In this document: piece by piece, positions 50,655-64,000 of the stretch
Position numbering within the stretch: the first letter of the stretch is position 1
How the letters are laid out: every line of letters starts with the position of its first letter
From: Albifimbria verrucaria
Lineage: Eukaryota > Ascomycota > Sordariomycetes > Hypocreales > Stachybotryaceae
DNA: 64,000 nucleotides
Direction: 5' to 3'
NCBI GenBank assembly: GCA_020081605.1
Contig: JAHREC010000018.1
Span: forward strand, 1 to 64,000
Program-made: the position numbers and the translations under genes
Notes under the pieces: model-generated
Seen by the model: the letters and a program-made list of their open reading frames with translations, nothing else
The model's database searches: none
Told to the model about the DNA's origin: nothing

Positions 50655-52360
50655 AGAATTCTAAGGTAATATTCTATAATATAATATAGCTTATATATAA
50701 TATAGGCTCGCTAAGTATAAGTAGCTATATATTATTCTAAGAATAGAATCTAGTAAATAAGTTAAAGTTAAGAGCCTTTAAATATATAAAGCTAACTATA
50801 GAGAGGTAGTGCTTAGTTATATATATATAGAGTAGCTATAATATACTAGAGAATAAATTATAGTATTATACACTTAGAGTTATAGAATTTATTATATATT
50901 TTAAGAGAATAAAGTAAATATAGCCTAGGCTAGCTTAAGAATAGCTATATAGAGTTATAATAGTATTTTATATTAGCCTAATAAGCTTAATTAATATAGA
51001 TATAATACCTTAGCCCCTAAGAGTTACCTTCTAAGAATATTTATTATAAATATTAAATTAAGGGATATATATACTTATTAATAAACTTAATTAATTAAAT
51101 ATACCCCTTATCTAAAGCTAATCTTTATAGCTTTATATTTAATTTAAGCTATTTATTATTCTATTTATCTTATATCTATTCTTAGTATCTATAAACTTAT
51201 TACTATATTAATATTTTTATTAATATAATAACTTTAAATAATCTAAAAGCTAATTACCTTTTTCTATTTAATTATACTCTAAACCTTATATAGATATAAT
51301 AATCTTAGCTATAGTTTAATATATTAAAACCTTATATATTATCCTTAAGTGCTTTATATATCTTAAAGAGGCCTCTAAGTATACTCCTCTAATTATAAAA
51401 AATAGTCCTTTATTTAATTATATAAAGTTTATAAAATCTAAAAATAAAAATATAATAAAAAACTTAAGTATAATATAATAATACTATCTTTTTAATATTA
51501 ATAAAAGCTAATATTATAGTGACTTCTTATATATATTTAGTCTAAATACTATATCTTTAATAATTATAGAAAAAGTTAATATTTTAATTTATCTTAGCTA
51601 TAGATAAAATAAGGAGAATTAAATAATAAGATTCCCTATTTAAGATTAGCCTAAATATTAAGATCTACTTAATAGAGTAATCCTTCTACTTTATATAAAA
51701 TATATAGCCCCTCCTTAATAAGCTTAGCTTTATCTTTCCTATAGCTATTACTATTCTTATAGAATAAAAGTTCTAAGTTAAGAGATATATTATTCTTTAT
51801 CTTTAATAGCTAAGAGATTAAATAAATCTCTTTATTTATTGGATATTAATTAGTTAGTCTCTTTATTTAAAGTTAATTGTACTATATTTATATATAGATA
51901 CTAAGCCTTATTTAAAAGAGAGTGAACCTAGTAGAAAAGGCTTTAATTATTATATATATATATAGTATAATAATAGATAATATTAAAGAGATATAGAGAA
52001 TAAGCTAAGCTTTATAGAAATAGGTGATTTATATAATAATTATAAATATAATTACTTTATTATATAAGTTATCTATAAGGTAAATAATATTAGGTTATAT
52101 TTCTCTTTAAGGAAACTATATTAATATTTAAATATAGAGAAGATTAAGGTAATATTCTATAATATAATAAGGCTTATATATAATATAGGCTTATTAAATA
52201 TTAAATACTATAGGTTACTTTAAGAATAAAACCTAGCTTTTAATTATAAAGCTAAATATAAGTAAATAATTAATTATATAAATATAGAATAATAAAATAA
52301 ACCTTAATATATATTCTATATAAATAAGGTAAATATAACTTAGGCTAAAAGTTTATAAAA
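50655..52360. repeat. Direct repeat pair about 1.48 kb apart
   Basis: 50655-50950 and 52139-52360 share AAGGTAATATTCTATAATAT, CTTATATATAATATAGGCT, a downstream GTAAATATA segment and (C)TTAGGCTA-like ends. They may be LTRs of a short element or two fragments of one repeat family. Both are RIP-mutated. Confidence 0.5.
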
Positions 52361-55300
52361 CCTAAAAAATAAAAATAGTAGAAAATTTATAATTAATAAT
52401 TATAATATAGTAAATCTCCTTATAATTTTTTTATTATATAATATATTTAGAATACTTTAAGGCTTATATAAAAGGTACTATTTATATATATAATCTTAAA
52501 CCTATCTTTTTATACTCTTTTACTCTTAATATTTATATAAAATAGATTTTATTATCTATAATATTAAAAACTAAAGAAAGCTATCTATTTATAGGCACTT
52601 TAATAAGATTCTAAATAGTATTTACTATTAGAATTAAATTTTATTCTTATAAGTAGAATAGGGTTTAAAAAGTTAATCTAAATTATATAGGCTTTAATAT
52701 ATAATAAGTATATTAATAATAAATATATTGCTTATAGCTAGTCTCCCTCGCCTTATTATAACTTTATTAACTAGGTATATTATTAAGGAGATAGATATTA
52801 CCCTTAATAAAGAGATAGATTATTAGATTAATAATAAGAAGATATTAGAAAGAGAGATAAGAAAGCGAGTTTAGTTTATATAACTAAAGGTATTTTATTT
52901 AGCTAGCAGTGCTAGAATAAGAGTCTATTTAATTATTTATATATTATTACTATCGAAGCATATAAATAAACTATTAAAATAGACCTTTTAATAGTAATAT
53001 TAAAGTAGATTCTATATCCTTAATTAGATTCTAAGGTATATTTATTATTATAATTTATTTATAATATAGATAATAAGATTTAGATTATTATTATATTAAT
53101 TACTATAAATACTAGACTATTTTAATATACTTGATTAATTATAATAAGACTTTAGGTATTTATTATTAGAATTAAGTTTTTAGTCTCTATATTAGCCTTT
53201 TACTTTTAATCTATTATAATATTAAGACTTTTATATAAATTTTCTATATATTTAATTTATTCTATTTTAATTAATTAATAATATACTTATTATTACTTTA
53301 ATCTCTATATTATAAATAGAATCTACCTTAATACTAAGCAGAGTTCTATTATAAAATAAGGCTATTTTAATAGTATTTAAGAGATATATTAATACCCTCT
53401 TATTAGGTTAATTAATACTTTTACTATATTATTATTATTTAAAAAAATATAAATTATTAATTAAAAACTATAGCTTCTCTCTATAAAGTTACTATCTTTA
53501 ATATAGATTAATATCTATACTTACTATACTTAATATATTTAATATATTACTAGCTAACTATATAAATAAGCCTCTAGAAAGTTTAATATATTAATTATAA
53601 TAGCCCTTATTAAAGCAGGCTTTAATATATTAATAATTAACTACTAAAACTCCACTATTAAATTCCCCTAATATCTAAATAATATATATATTATATACCC
53701 TTAACGAATTCACTAAAGCCTTAATAGGCTAGGATACTATTATATATACTATTAGCGCTACTAGTATTAGCCTATAGCTTATTATAGTTAATACTATAGA
53801 GGCTATTAATATAAAGCGCTTTATTCTAGATAACTTTAGCTAGGGCCTATATTTTAAGGGTCTACCTAAGTTTATTACTATTAAGAAGCAGAGGGCCGCT
53901 AGGCTAGAATATATATATATATTAACTAAGAAGAATCTAGGCTTTATATAATTAAGTATTATAATAAGTAATCTAATCGACTAGATAAGTTTATTATTTT
54001 CTCTTTATAATTTACTATTAATACTAATTAAGCTCTAAAGAAATTCCCCTTATAGACTTTAATATCTTTAAAAAGTTAGCTATTATCTATAACTCTAGAA
54101 TAGAATATATTATTAGAATAACCCTTAAAAGTATTAAATAAGCTATTATTAGTATCTTATAGTATCCTAAAGAGATAAAGAATTATTATTTAAAGGCTAT
54201 ATCTATTAGTACCTATTAAAATAATCTACTTAAGGCTTTTAAGGTAGTTATAGAGGAAGAATAGGAGATTAAATAGAATATAATCTAGGAATTCTATTAA
54301 GAAGGATAAGAAAAATATAAGTAAGGGGACTGGACCTGGGTCTAGATCTTAGTTATAATTTAATTATACTTAAAGGATTAAGGACTAAACTATATTATAA
54401 TTTTATAGGAGGCTTCTAACTCGGCTTTATTAGGAATAATAGAGGTTTTATTAAAGGAGGTTATTATATTTATTATAGGGCTTTAAGAATATAGTTTTAA
54501 ATTATATTCTTTAATATTTTATTTAATATTATATTTATTTTTAATTTATATTATCTTTATAAAAGTCTTTATATTTTACTATTTATTATAGCTATTAAAT
54601 ATAAATATATTAGCTTACTCTTATAGCTAGACTCTTTTTAATAATTAATATAATAATATTTAAATCTTTAATTAACTATTTAATATCTTTAATTAATTAA
54701 GATAGCTTATTAAATAAGTCTTAAGCTTATAATATAGTTTATTAATATTAAATTAAGCTATTAATATTATATTTAAATAAATTAATAGAGTTTTAAGAGT
54801 AGTCTTAAGATAGTTAGAAAATAGAATATAGCGCTATAGTAGAGATAGTTATATATAATAACTATAAAAGTTAATATAGAAAAATATAATATTATATAGT
54901 ATTATATAATATTCTATATATTATAAAGGTAATAAGGAATTAAATAATTAAATAATATAAAGCTTATAATATTATAGCTTAAGGAATTATATCTATTAAT
55001 TATATAATCTATATTCTAGGATTCTTAAAAAGAGTATCTCCCTTCTAAGAGTTCTATTTATATAACTATAATCTATAATTATAAATAATAATATATTTAG
55101 CTTTACATTTTAATAAATAGATTCTGATTTTAATAATCCTATAAAATAGCTCTCTTTAGAATTTATTTTATTCTAAACCTATAACCTAAGATAAATTCTT
55201 ATCTCTATCTCCTAACTAAATTTAAATTAGTTTATATCTTTTATATATTTTAACTCTTCTATATATATATTATTAGCTTTTTTAAGTCTTTTATAATAGT

Positions 55301-55869
55301 CTATTATTCACTTAATCTTCACTAATATTCACTTAAATATAAAGTTAGAAATACTTAAGAATAATTAATAAATAGCAGATTAAAAATCTATTCTACTATT
55401 TTTTAATATATTATATTACTTTATTAATATCTATTATAATTTAGAAAATTTCTAGGGTATTTATTAGCTTTATATATACCTTATTATATATTAATAATCT
55501 ATATTAATAATATTTTATTTATATTTTATCTATTTTTATTATTTTAAAATACTATTTTATTATAATATCTTTTTTCTATAAAAATATAATTATTATATTA
55601 AAATTAACTCTAAAGTTAATTTTAATTCCCTTTAATATACTTATAGTTTTTTATTATTTTAATATATTCTATAATAAATCTTATTCTTTTAATCCTTAAA
55701 ATAAACTTTAAGAATCTATATAAGAATCTCTATATACTTTTTAAAAAATATATTAATATTTTAACTATCTTAAATATAATTAATCTCACTTTCTATCTTT
55801 ATATTTATTATCTATTTAATTAATAAATTAATAAATAAGCAGATTTATAATAATCTAGGCTATACTTAA
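52361..55869. other. AT-rich repeat relics, unassigned
   Basis: No open frame of useful length. The part 53700-54450 retains more G and C than its surroundings but shows no recognisable protein motif. Confidence 0.45.
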
Positions 55870-56580
55870 TAAGGGATATAGAGTAAATTAATCGGTCTTA
55901 GTATTTATTATCCTTAAATAAAAGATAGGGCTTATATAGACTAAAGTAATAATTATAAGGGGTTATTAATTAATAAGGTTCTCTTTTAGGAGTTAGAAGC
56001 TAAAGGTACCTTAATAATTATATATTATTAATAGCTAATAGTCTTTATTTTAGTAACTAGGAGGAGACTCTTATTTTTATATCTTTAATTAATCTAGAGA
56101 TTACTCTTTATTATAAGCCTTTCTTAGATTATAATATATATTACTTTTAGGAGTATTATATATAATAATTCTTCCTTAGGGTATAGTTAATATTTAGGAT
56201 TATTTATTTAAGTAATTTATTTTAGTAGATTTTCTATAAGGAATTCCTTTTTTAATAATCTTATTCTATTTACTTTATATTATCCTTTATTCTATACTAG
56301 CCTTTAGATTAAGCTAATATATTCTTCTTTCTTTTTATAATAATATATTTTAGCTTTATTTAATTACCTTTTATATTCTTTACTTCCTATTATTATAAAC
56401 CTTCGATTAATAATAATAAATCCCTTAAAAGCCTTATAGTGCTTAGTATAGTATTATTATAGGTTTGTTCCTTTTAGTATTATATCTTATTTAACTCCTA
56501 TAAATATTCCTTTATAACCGGATCAGGGTATAGTTAATCTGGGGTTTTAGTTATTTTATTAACTAGGGTTATAATAAGAT
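55870..56580 (-). repeat. Inverted LTR-like copy related to the 29-kb and 42-kb LTRs
   Basis: The reverse complement contains GACTATTAGCTATTAATAAT, ATAATTATTAAGGTACC and TTTATTTAAGGATAATAA, matching the 3' part of the LTR at 29387-29560. Its other end carries TAGTTAATAAAATAACTAAA, matching the start of the LTR at 41.8 kb. It is less mutated than those copies. No partner LTR was placed. Confidence 0.45.
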
Positions 56581-57640
56581 TATACTTTTTCTCTTAATAA
56601 GAAGAAATAATTCTCTTATTCTATTTTTTAGTATTTTATTTAATACTTTTAATTTATTTTATTATTAGCTTAGCTATATTATTAATCTTAAGGCACTAGC
56701 TTATACTCTTATCTATTTTACTTTAAGGAAGTTTTCTTAAATAATACTATAAATACTCTTATTACTATCTATTAAAATAATTAAGGCCTATATAACTATA
56801 AAATACACTACTATATAATACTAAATAAGGCTCTATTTAGCTATTTATACCTTATTTATATAAATAGCATTTTATTAATTAAACTTAAGTATTATAAATA
56901 AAAATACTTAATTATACCCTAGAAGCTAGGTATAAATAAATAATAATTATTAATTATATATTTTAATAGTATAAGCCTTAAGCAGAATAAGTATTATATA
57001 TAAGTCTAAGAGTAGGTATACCCCTTAATATATATAAGCCTTAAATTTAAGCTCTATATAACCTAGCAACCCTAGGTATTTTCCTTATAGATAACCTTAA
57101 AGTAGAATACTTAATTTATATAAGTTCTTTACTTAGAATATAGTATATATAAGAATTATATAAATTATATAAGGTGGAATTATACTTATTAACTTAGGAT
57201 AGCTAGGTTTAGCTTAGGGTAGGCTAAGCTAAGAGAGCTTAGTCCTGAACTATAGCTAGGTTAGCCTAAGCGAGGCTGAGCCGTGGTTAAGCTGGATATG
57301 AAATACACTAACCAAATAGGGAACCAGACTGCTTGGTTTCTTACCGCGTAATAGCGAAGAACAATCGTGGTATCCATAGAACTCGTGCCAATATTAGTCG
57401 TTTCAGAATAACATAACCACTTTTTAATAAGACAAGCCGATAGAGGCATTTATCGCTATATATAACAGCTGTGAGGAGCAAATAAGGCCATTAACGTATC
57501 GCCACTAAATAGCAAAGTTACTTTGAGACAAGTTGAGAGGGATGTATCGCCTAGCAATATTACTCGTGTTATGAGATTATAACGAAGACGAAGTGACTAC
57601 CTGCATTTTAGCTCGGTTGAACAACTTGCTAAGCTTCAAC

Positions 57641-57871
57641 TCAACATACATATACATATAATTTTGCCTGCTTCCACGTAAACCTTGCTTTTAGATTACC
57701 CCTGTACTCATTTAACAGCTGAGATATATTTTCGTTGGTCCCCTTGTTCAATACATGTATATACTGTCCAGGAGTGTATATATTCATGTATGCTGTATCC
57801 ACTAGATTATATACTGTATTTCCTATTAATGGATTAGCCTTTATAAGCCCGTAGCTATAAGGTACTCCCAT
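57641..57871 (-). pseudogene. Short remnant resembling the C-terminal part of a DUF7872-like protein
   Basis: A 76-codon frame from ATG 57871 reads GVPYSYGLIKANPLIGNTVY, then ENISQLLNEYRGNLKARF. The last motif parallels QIDKLTDNYGGNLHAIYK in the gene at 26401-27290. Both are minus strand and flank the 30-kb RIP block. No further exons are visible. Resemblance is short and the call is tentative. Confidence 0.35.
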
Positions 57872-58989
57872 AATCTTTTAAAGGAAAGATAGTCTTGGGT
57901 AATTTATAGAAATCAATCTTCTGCCTCTAATATATTACTTTATAATAGCTCGAATAATAAGTCTTCTTAATCGAAATATACCTATAGATAGAGTATCTTT
58001 ATAGTGTGTATATTATCTAGTTTTATATGCCTATATAAGATATTCTAGATTATATATATTATAGAGTCGTGTATAAATAGCTATAGGGTGGTCTATTAAA
58101 GCTGTAGCTATAATTTATTATATAGCTCTAGGTACTCAGCCTAGCTTATTAATACTTAACTAAGGTAAGAGCCTGTGGTAGAGAGAGTAAGAGAGAGACT
58201 ATCGAGCCGCTGCGGAGTTAAAGAGATAAACGTGCCCTATTAAATGCTTCTATAGTAACTGCTATTATCTATAATAGCCTGTTATTTATTATTATAATAT
58301 ATATTTAATAAATCCGACAGTGTATAAATAACTTAACTGAGATTAATAGTATGCTTAAAGGATAGTATTGACTATAAAATAATCCGCTAATTAACTTAGC
58401 GATTCCTTATAAGGCATATACTTAGGCGCTATTTAAAAACTCGAGGAATGATTATACTTAGCCTCCGGGCTCTAATTAGATACACCTGGATTAGGATACT
58501 ACTTTTTATATAAGTATAACCTTAGTATATACTCGGTGGTTTTATAGAATTCTAGCTCTAATCTCTCTACTTAAAAGTGCATTCTGAAATAGAAAGCCTA
58601 TAGACTAATCTATAGATTTATATAAGCATTGCTAATAGGGATATTGAATCAGATCTTGAGCAGTCTAGCGCTAATAACGCCGAATTCTTCACTATATATA
58701 CTCTTTTAAAGCTAATAAGATCAGGTGCAGTAATATTCCTAGATCCTATAATAGAATGTTATTATTGGGTAAGAAAGGTATATTGAAGATATTACTAGGG
58801 GCCAGGTGGATCATGCCCAGGTTTAGAAGATACTATAACGCTAGAAACCAACTCTTTTTCGAGTGGCTCGAGCATGAATAAGATATCTCTAAGATAGGAT
58901 TATAAAAAGATAAAATAGATAAAAAGTCTAAAACTAGACATAGTATAATTGGATAAGCCTTCGATAGCTATATTGTATTTAATTCAATA

Positions 58990-59590
58990 GTGATAGGAAT
59001 GTCTAGAAGTTAATGAGAAATCTAGAAATAGATAAGCTATCTAGAAGTGGATAGTGTATGTGTGCTATGTGGATAAGATATCGAAAAACATGAGAGATGT
59101 TAGGAAATGGACGATGCGTCTAGAAGCAGATAGATATTAAAATAAGGGTAAGAAAAGGGAATTTATTGAGGCGTATAGGAGTGAAGGGGTGTTAATAAGT
59201 AGACTGAGATTCAGAAGTTAATGAGACACCTGGAAATGGATCGATTATGTAGTGTGTTAATTAGCGAGTAGGGGTGCTAATAAGGTGACTGGATGTTTAA
59301 AAGCGGATGTAATATTCAGTAGTGGATAGGATATCTAGAAGTTACTAAGAGGTTCAGAAATGAGTGGGGTGTCCGTGAGTTAATATAATCCAGAGGCGGA
59401 TGTAATCATTGGTTATGGACATTAAGTGGATAAGACCAGAAGTGGATGAGAGCCAGAAGTGGATGAGAGCTAGAAACAGAGGGCCAGAAGTGGATAAGAT
59501 ATCTAAGATAATACTATGAATAGATAGCTAGGCTTGAGAGATTCGAGTGGTCTAGAAGAGAATGCTATATTAAGAAGTAGATAAGATATT
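58990..59590. repeat. Degenerate minisatellite, ~18-bp unit
   Basis: Many imperfect copies of a unit like TCTAGAAGTGGATAAGAT or CCAGAAGTGGATGAGAG recur with variable spacing. The clearest run is at 59430-59515, where near-identical units are adjacent. Not coding. Confidence 0.75.
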
Positions 59591-60975
59591 ATAGCTTTTA
59601 TAGGTAAGCCTAGAAAGGGAAGGGGTAGATACTTGAATAATAGAATCTCGTTAAGATTAAATTAGGTAGTATAAAGTGAATATCCTCTTCATTCAGGGAT
59701 TATTAAAAAGGAGGCTATATTTTAGCGAGCAATAACTGATTATAGCGCTTTAGAAATATAGTCTATGGATATAGATCCTTAAAGTCTATTGATTGGGGAA
59801 TAACAATTGGAGAGGATTACTGATAATATACTATAATTAAGCTTTTATAGTCTTAGCTAAGTGATTTAATATAAATTAAGCTTTGATTCGAAATATCACT
59901 ATAGAACTTTATAAGTAAGGGCTAAATAGAATACTTAACTGGTTAGAAATATATAGGTATTGATTAACTAGCGATTATATTCTCTTTTAATTAGAGTGAT
60001 TATATTAAGTCTATAGGAGGAAGCGCTATATATAAAGAACTGAGTTCTTTACTCTTTATAGGTATAAACCTAGACTATAGACTATATAGGTTAATATAAT
60101 AATAAATAGATACTATCTATAAAAGCATTTATAAATACCTTTAAGCTCTTATTTAGAAGACTGCTGCAGAACTATAGACTATATTATAAATAAATGAATC
60201 ATTTATATAACCCTCTCTATAGTTATCTTTATTTAATTGTGTAATCGGAGCGGGAGACTGCTTAGGAACTTCTTTAGAAGGAGTAACCCGCGGCAAAGCC
60301 CTATGCAGGTTCTTTAGAAACGAATAACATGAATGGGTTGGCCTAGACCAGGCTGCTCTATTATGCCAGAGTAGAGCTTTGTTAAACTATGTGGAGTAAA
60401 GCAGTCTAGCTGGATGAAGCAGGCGGTGAAGAAATGAGGCTGAACGCGCCTATCACGGAAGGCGATAAACACAATATCACAGCTAAGGAGTGGGCTCTGC
60501 CCTAATGCTATATACTGGCTTTGAGCAACCGAGGCCTCTATGTGCAACGAGGCCTCATAGGATAGTGAGCGTGAAATTCGTGATAGAATAAAACCTAAGG
60601 CCTTACCAAACTAACAATAATGTCTTGTATTATTCAATAGCATTCAGAAGAAGAAAGACTACCGTGAGTCTCCTTGATTCCGGTTAGCTAAGACGATACG
60701 ATATGCTAACTTAAAATAATAGAATAATGATGGCCACACAGTCGTTTCATAGAAGAGCCATGGTGATCGATAAATCCTACACTTATAACGTGGCTGGAAA
60801 ATGGTCTCGGGGAAAAGAAGAGGAGGAGATACATGAACGATATATTGGAGTACATCGAGTGGAAAAGAGCGCTTAAAGCAGCATTGGTTGCTTAGCTAAT
60901 TGCCCACCAATTTGGGTGGTACCGACTGCTAGATTGGGATATATACCCACTAAATCTGGCGATAAATTTGCTGTC

Positions 60976-63638
60976 TGACTTTTTAATATAGTATAATAAT
61001 AAATATAAGAAATTCTTAAATATTAGCCTTATATAATACTATAGTTTCTATATTAAGTCTTACTCTATCCCCTTACTTATTAATAAAAAAATACTTTATA
61101 AATCTAATCTTTAATTAATTTTATCTAGGAGAGCTTTATTAATATTATATAAAAGCTTTATATTCCTTAGATTTATAATTTATAAATTATTATATTTCTT
61201 TATATTTAAGTTATTATATACTCTATATAATTAAATATTAATTATATCCTTAGCTTTAAATAATAATAATTTAAAAAATAAATATAATACTCTTTTATAC
61301 TTAATTAATATAAATAATAATATATATTTTATAATATATATAATTATCCTAAGATATATAATTTCTTTATTATTTAAAGATTAATATATTTAATATTTAA
61401 TAATAATAAACTATATTATTATTATTAAATAAAATTATTATAAAAGAATATACTTAAATATTATTTCTCTCTTTTAATATATAAAATCTTTATAAAGGCT
61501 TTTTAATATTTTTAATATTTATTTATTTTTATCTTTAGTTAAATTATAAACTACCTTAAATATAATTAATTATATTATTTATATTAATATTAATAGATTA
61601 TTATTATAATTATCTAGATTATATTATTTATTAAAGGTTTTATATTATTTTATTATTTTATTTAAAATAATATTATTAAAATCCTTTATCTTTTTCTTTT
61701 TTAAATCTTACTTTTATTATTATTATTTATAATTAATTAATTAAATATAATATAAAAACTAAATATTAATAATTAAAAGACTATTCTCTAACTATATAAT
61801 AAATAAATTATATATATAACTCTTAGATTATTAGCTTAAGAGCTACTTTTTCTACCTTCTTTCTCTTTTTTCTTCCTTTAGATTATTATCTTTATTTATT
61901 ATATTTAAGCTTAATTAATAAAGTATTATAAATATAATATCTATAGCCCTCCTTTAACTATTTATAAGCTTAATTATATTCTATAATAATATTTAATTAT
62001 CCTTAATTTCCTTATTATATATAAAATAACTATCTTTTAATATAAAACCCTATAATAATATACTAAGAGTTTTTTTATTTTTAAAAATATATTATAAAGA
62101 TTAATTTATTCTTAAAGTATTTAAAGATAATATTCTTTTTTTTATTAATATTAACTATAAAATTACTAAGAATTAATATATATTAATAAATTATTTTTTA
62201 TTCTAGTAATTAATTTAATATAAGCCTATAGCTATCTTTGAATAAAATATTTATTATTAATAAAATATAAACTAGGTTATTCTCTATTTTATTTTCTTTA
62301 TATTTACTTTTATTTTCTTTATTTTCTACCTTTTAATCCTTTATATTAAATAATAATTAAATTAAGCTCCTAATCTTTTTCTTTAATAATTAGAATAAAA
62401 ACCTAATCTTTATATTCTATAACCCTTATAAATAAATAAAAACCTAGTATAAATTCACTATTTATTTATAAATTAATAATCTTAGTTAATACTCTTTATT
62501 ATAGTTACTTTATACTCTAGCTTATAAACTATATTCTTAATTCTCTTAGATAATCAATTAAATAATTCTTACTCTACTCCTAGAATAATTATAAATACTT
62601 TAAGTTATAATATCTCTTCTTTTCATTAAAATCCTTATTATAATAATTATTATTTTTAGGTTTTATTATAAAATAATTAAGCTTATTCTTAGCTATTAAA
62701 TATATTTATAGAATATATATATATTAAAGATATTAATTTTTCTTTTTTACTATTATTATTATTATCTTTATATTATAATATAGTTTTATTATACCTAAGA
62801 AAATAATTATATATAAATTCCTATTAAATTATTATAAAATTATATTTTCTCTCTTTATATATATATATATATTCTCTATATATAATAAGCCCTTTAATTT
62901 AATAATATAGCTTCCTTTTATTTAGCTTATATTATTATAGTTTATTATTATTTTATAGATTATATAATAATAATAAGTTAATTATTATTATAAACTCCTT
63001 TCTCTTTAGTTAATATAGTTTATTATATAAATAATTAACCTAAGTAATTAACTTAGCCTTTATCTTTAAATTACTAAATATAAAATATATTTTATATAAT
63101 TAATAAACTATAATTTAATATTTAATATTATATATAAATTACTCTATATTTATATTATTATTATTATTATTAATTATTTAATATTCTATTCTTATTATCT
63201 TTATTAAAAATAAAGAAGAAGGAGGAGGAGTATTTTTACTTATAGCTAAGATATTAATTATATTTTTTTTATTTTAACCTTTCTTTCTTTCTTTCTCCTT
63301 TTCTATCTTTATTACCTTATTATTATTATTATTTTTTTTTATTATTAACTTTTATATATTTTAATCTTATAATATAAAATAAATAATATTATATAATTAA
63401 TTAATTTATTATTTTAAATAATAAACCTTAAAAATCCCTTATTTAAATCTTAATTAACTATCTATAATTAATTAATTATTATTAATTTTTATACTTAAAT
63501 CTTATTTATATAAATATTTAAATTTTATTATATTCTAGCTTAGATTATTATCCCTGCTATTTACTACTCGCTAATAACTTCCTCTATATATTACTAGCTA
63601 TTTTTTTAATTTAAAAAGATAAAACTTATTATAGCTAG
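60976..63638. other. RIP-mutated AT-rich block
   Basis: Extreme A+T with stops in every frame. By position it could hold the rest of the mutated copy of the ParB-like gene recognised at 63639-64000, but I could not align this part reliably to 15.1-17.8 kb. Confidence 0.5.
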
Positions 63639-64000
63639 ATTATTTAGGTTTTATAAAATACTTAATTAAATATATTATTATCTTTATTATATTTATTCCC
63701 CTTATATCTTTTTTATTATTATCTTTTCTCTATAAACTTTAAATAAATTAGCTTTTTTTTATTATTTTTAATATCCTTTATACTTATAGGCTTAATATTA
63801 ATAATATTAAAGTTATATAATAAATATATAAAGTAGAGTAATATTAAATAATAACTTAGGGAAGAGTTTTAATAATAGAATATATAAAAATAAAAAATAA
63901 AATACTTTATATAATCTTAGCTCTGGTTATAAAGCTATAGGGTATTTAAGGGTATTATTAATATATAATTTATTTATATAAATATAGTTAAATAGATATT
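63639..64000 (-). pseudogene. RIP-mutated copy of the ParB-like gene start and promoter
   Basis: This stretch aligns along its length, with about one single-base indel, to 17798-18160. Differences are almost only C-to-T and G-to-A. Examples are ACCTTGGCCCTGGTTACAAA read as ATCTTAGCTCTGGTTATAAA, and CTCGGGGAAGAGTTTCGG read as CTTAGGGAAGAGTTTTAA. The ATG of the ParB-like gene (17925) corresponds to ATA here. The copy has the same orientation and runs off the window. It shows that the locus is a repeat family and that this member was inactivated by RIP. Confidence 0.85.

Larger units (their letters stand above)
57180..60975. other. Moderate-GC island without a convincing intact gene
   Basis: Composition returns toward normal, especially 57180-57880 and 60240-60975. 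Only short frames exist. It holds a small DUF7872-like remnant (57641-57871) and a degenerate repeat tract (58990-59590). A 77-codon minus frame at 60314-60547 is not recognisable as a protein. Confidence 0.5.

Overview
The window is the left end of a filamentous ascomycete (Pezizomycotina) chromosome. It opens with (CCCTAA)n telomere repeat. Its genes have short introns (53-109 nt) with GT..AG ends and fungal CTAAC-type branch sites. Large blocks have been driven to extreme A+T by C-to-T/G-to-A mutation, the signature of repeat-induced point mutation (RIP). The species cannot be named from the sequence.

Layout: 1-102 telomere; 103-2177 gene-poor subtelomere with an 11-copy 12-bp repeat; 2178-18800 a normal-composition gene island; 19.0-21.18 kb a RIP-ruined pogo/Fot-type DNA transposon; 21.2-27.3 kb a second island with small metabolic or secreted genes (amidohydrolase, DUF4360-like, DOPA-dioxygenase-like, DUF7872-like); 27.6-57.2 kb a roughly 30-kb AT-rich block holding at least two ruined Ty3/Gypsy-type elements on the + strand and other repeats; 57.2-60.98 kb a small moderate-GC island with no convincing intact gene; 60.98-64 kb another RIP block.

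The most interesting locus is 11.2-18.8 kb. Two large minus-strand genes lie head to tail: a ParB/DGQHR-like protein (15445-17925, two well-supported introns) followed by a roughly 1,200-residue protein of unknown function (11181-15056). A GC-rich palindrome centred on CCCCGGGG occurs four times, once between the two genes and three times upstream of the ParB-like gene. The last 360 bases of the window are a RIP-mutated copy of the ParB-like gene's start and promoter, so this is a repeated subtelomeric family. I did not recognise a described system here.

A strong caveat: most recognisable genes contain single-base frameshifts, and nearly all are one-base deletions in or beside short homopolymer runs. 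This looks at least as much like long-read consensus error as like gene decay, so 'pseudogene' calls are provisional. The 580-residue glycosyltransferase and the DUF4360-like gene are intact.
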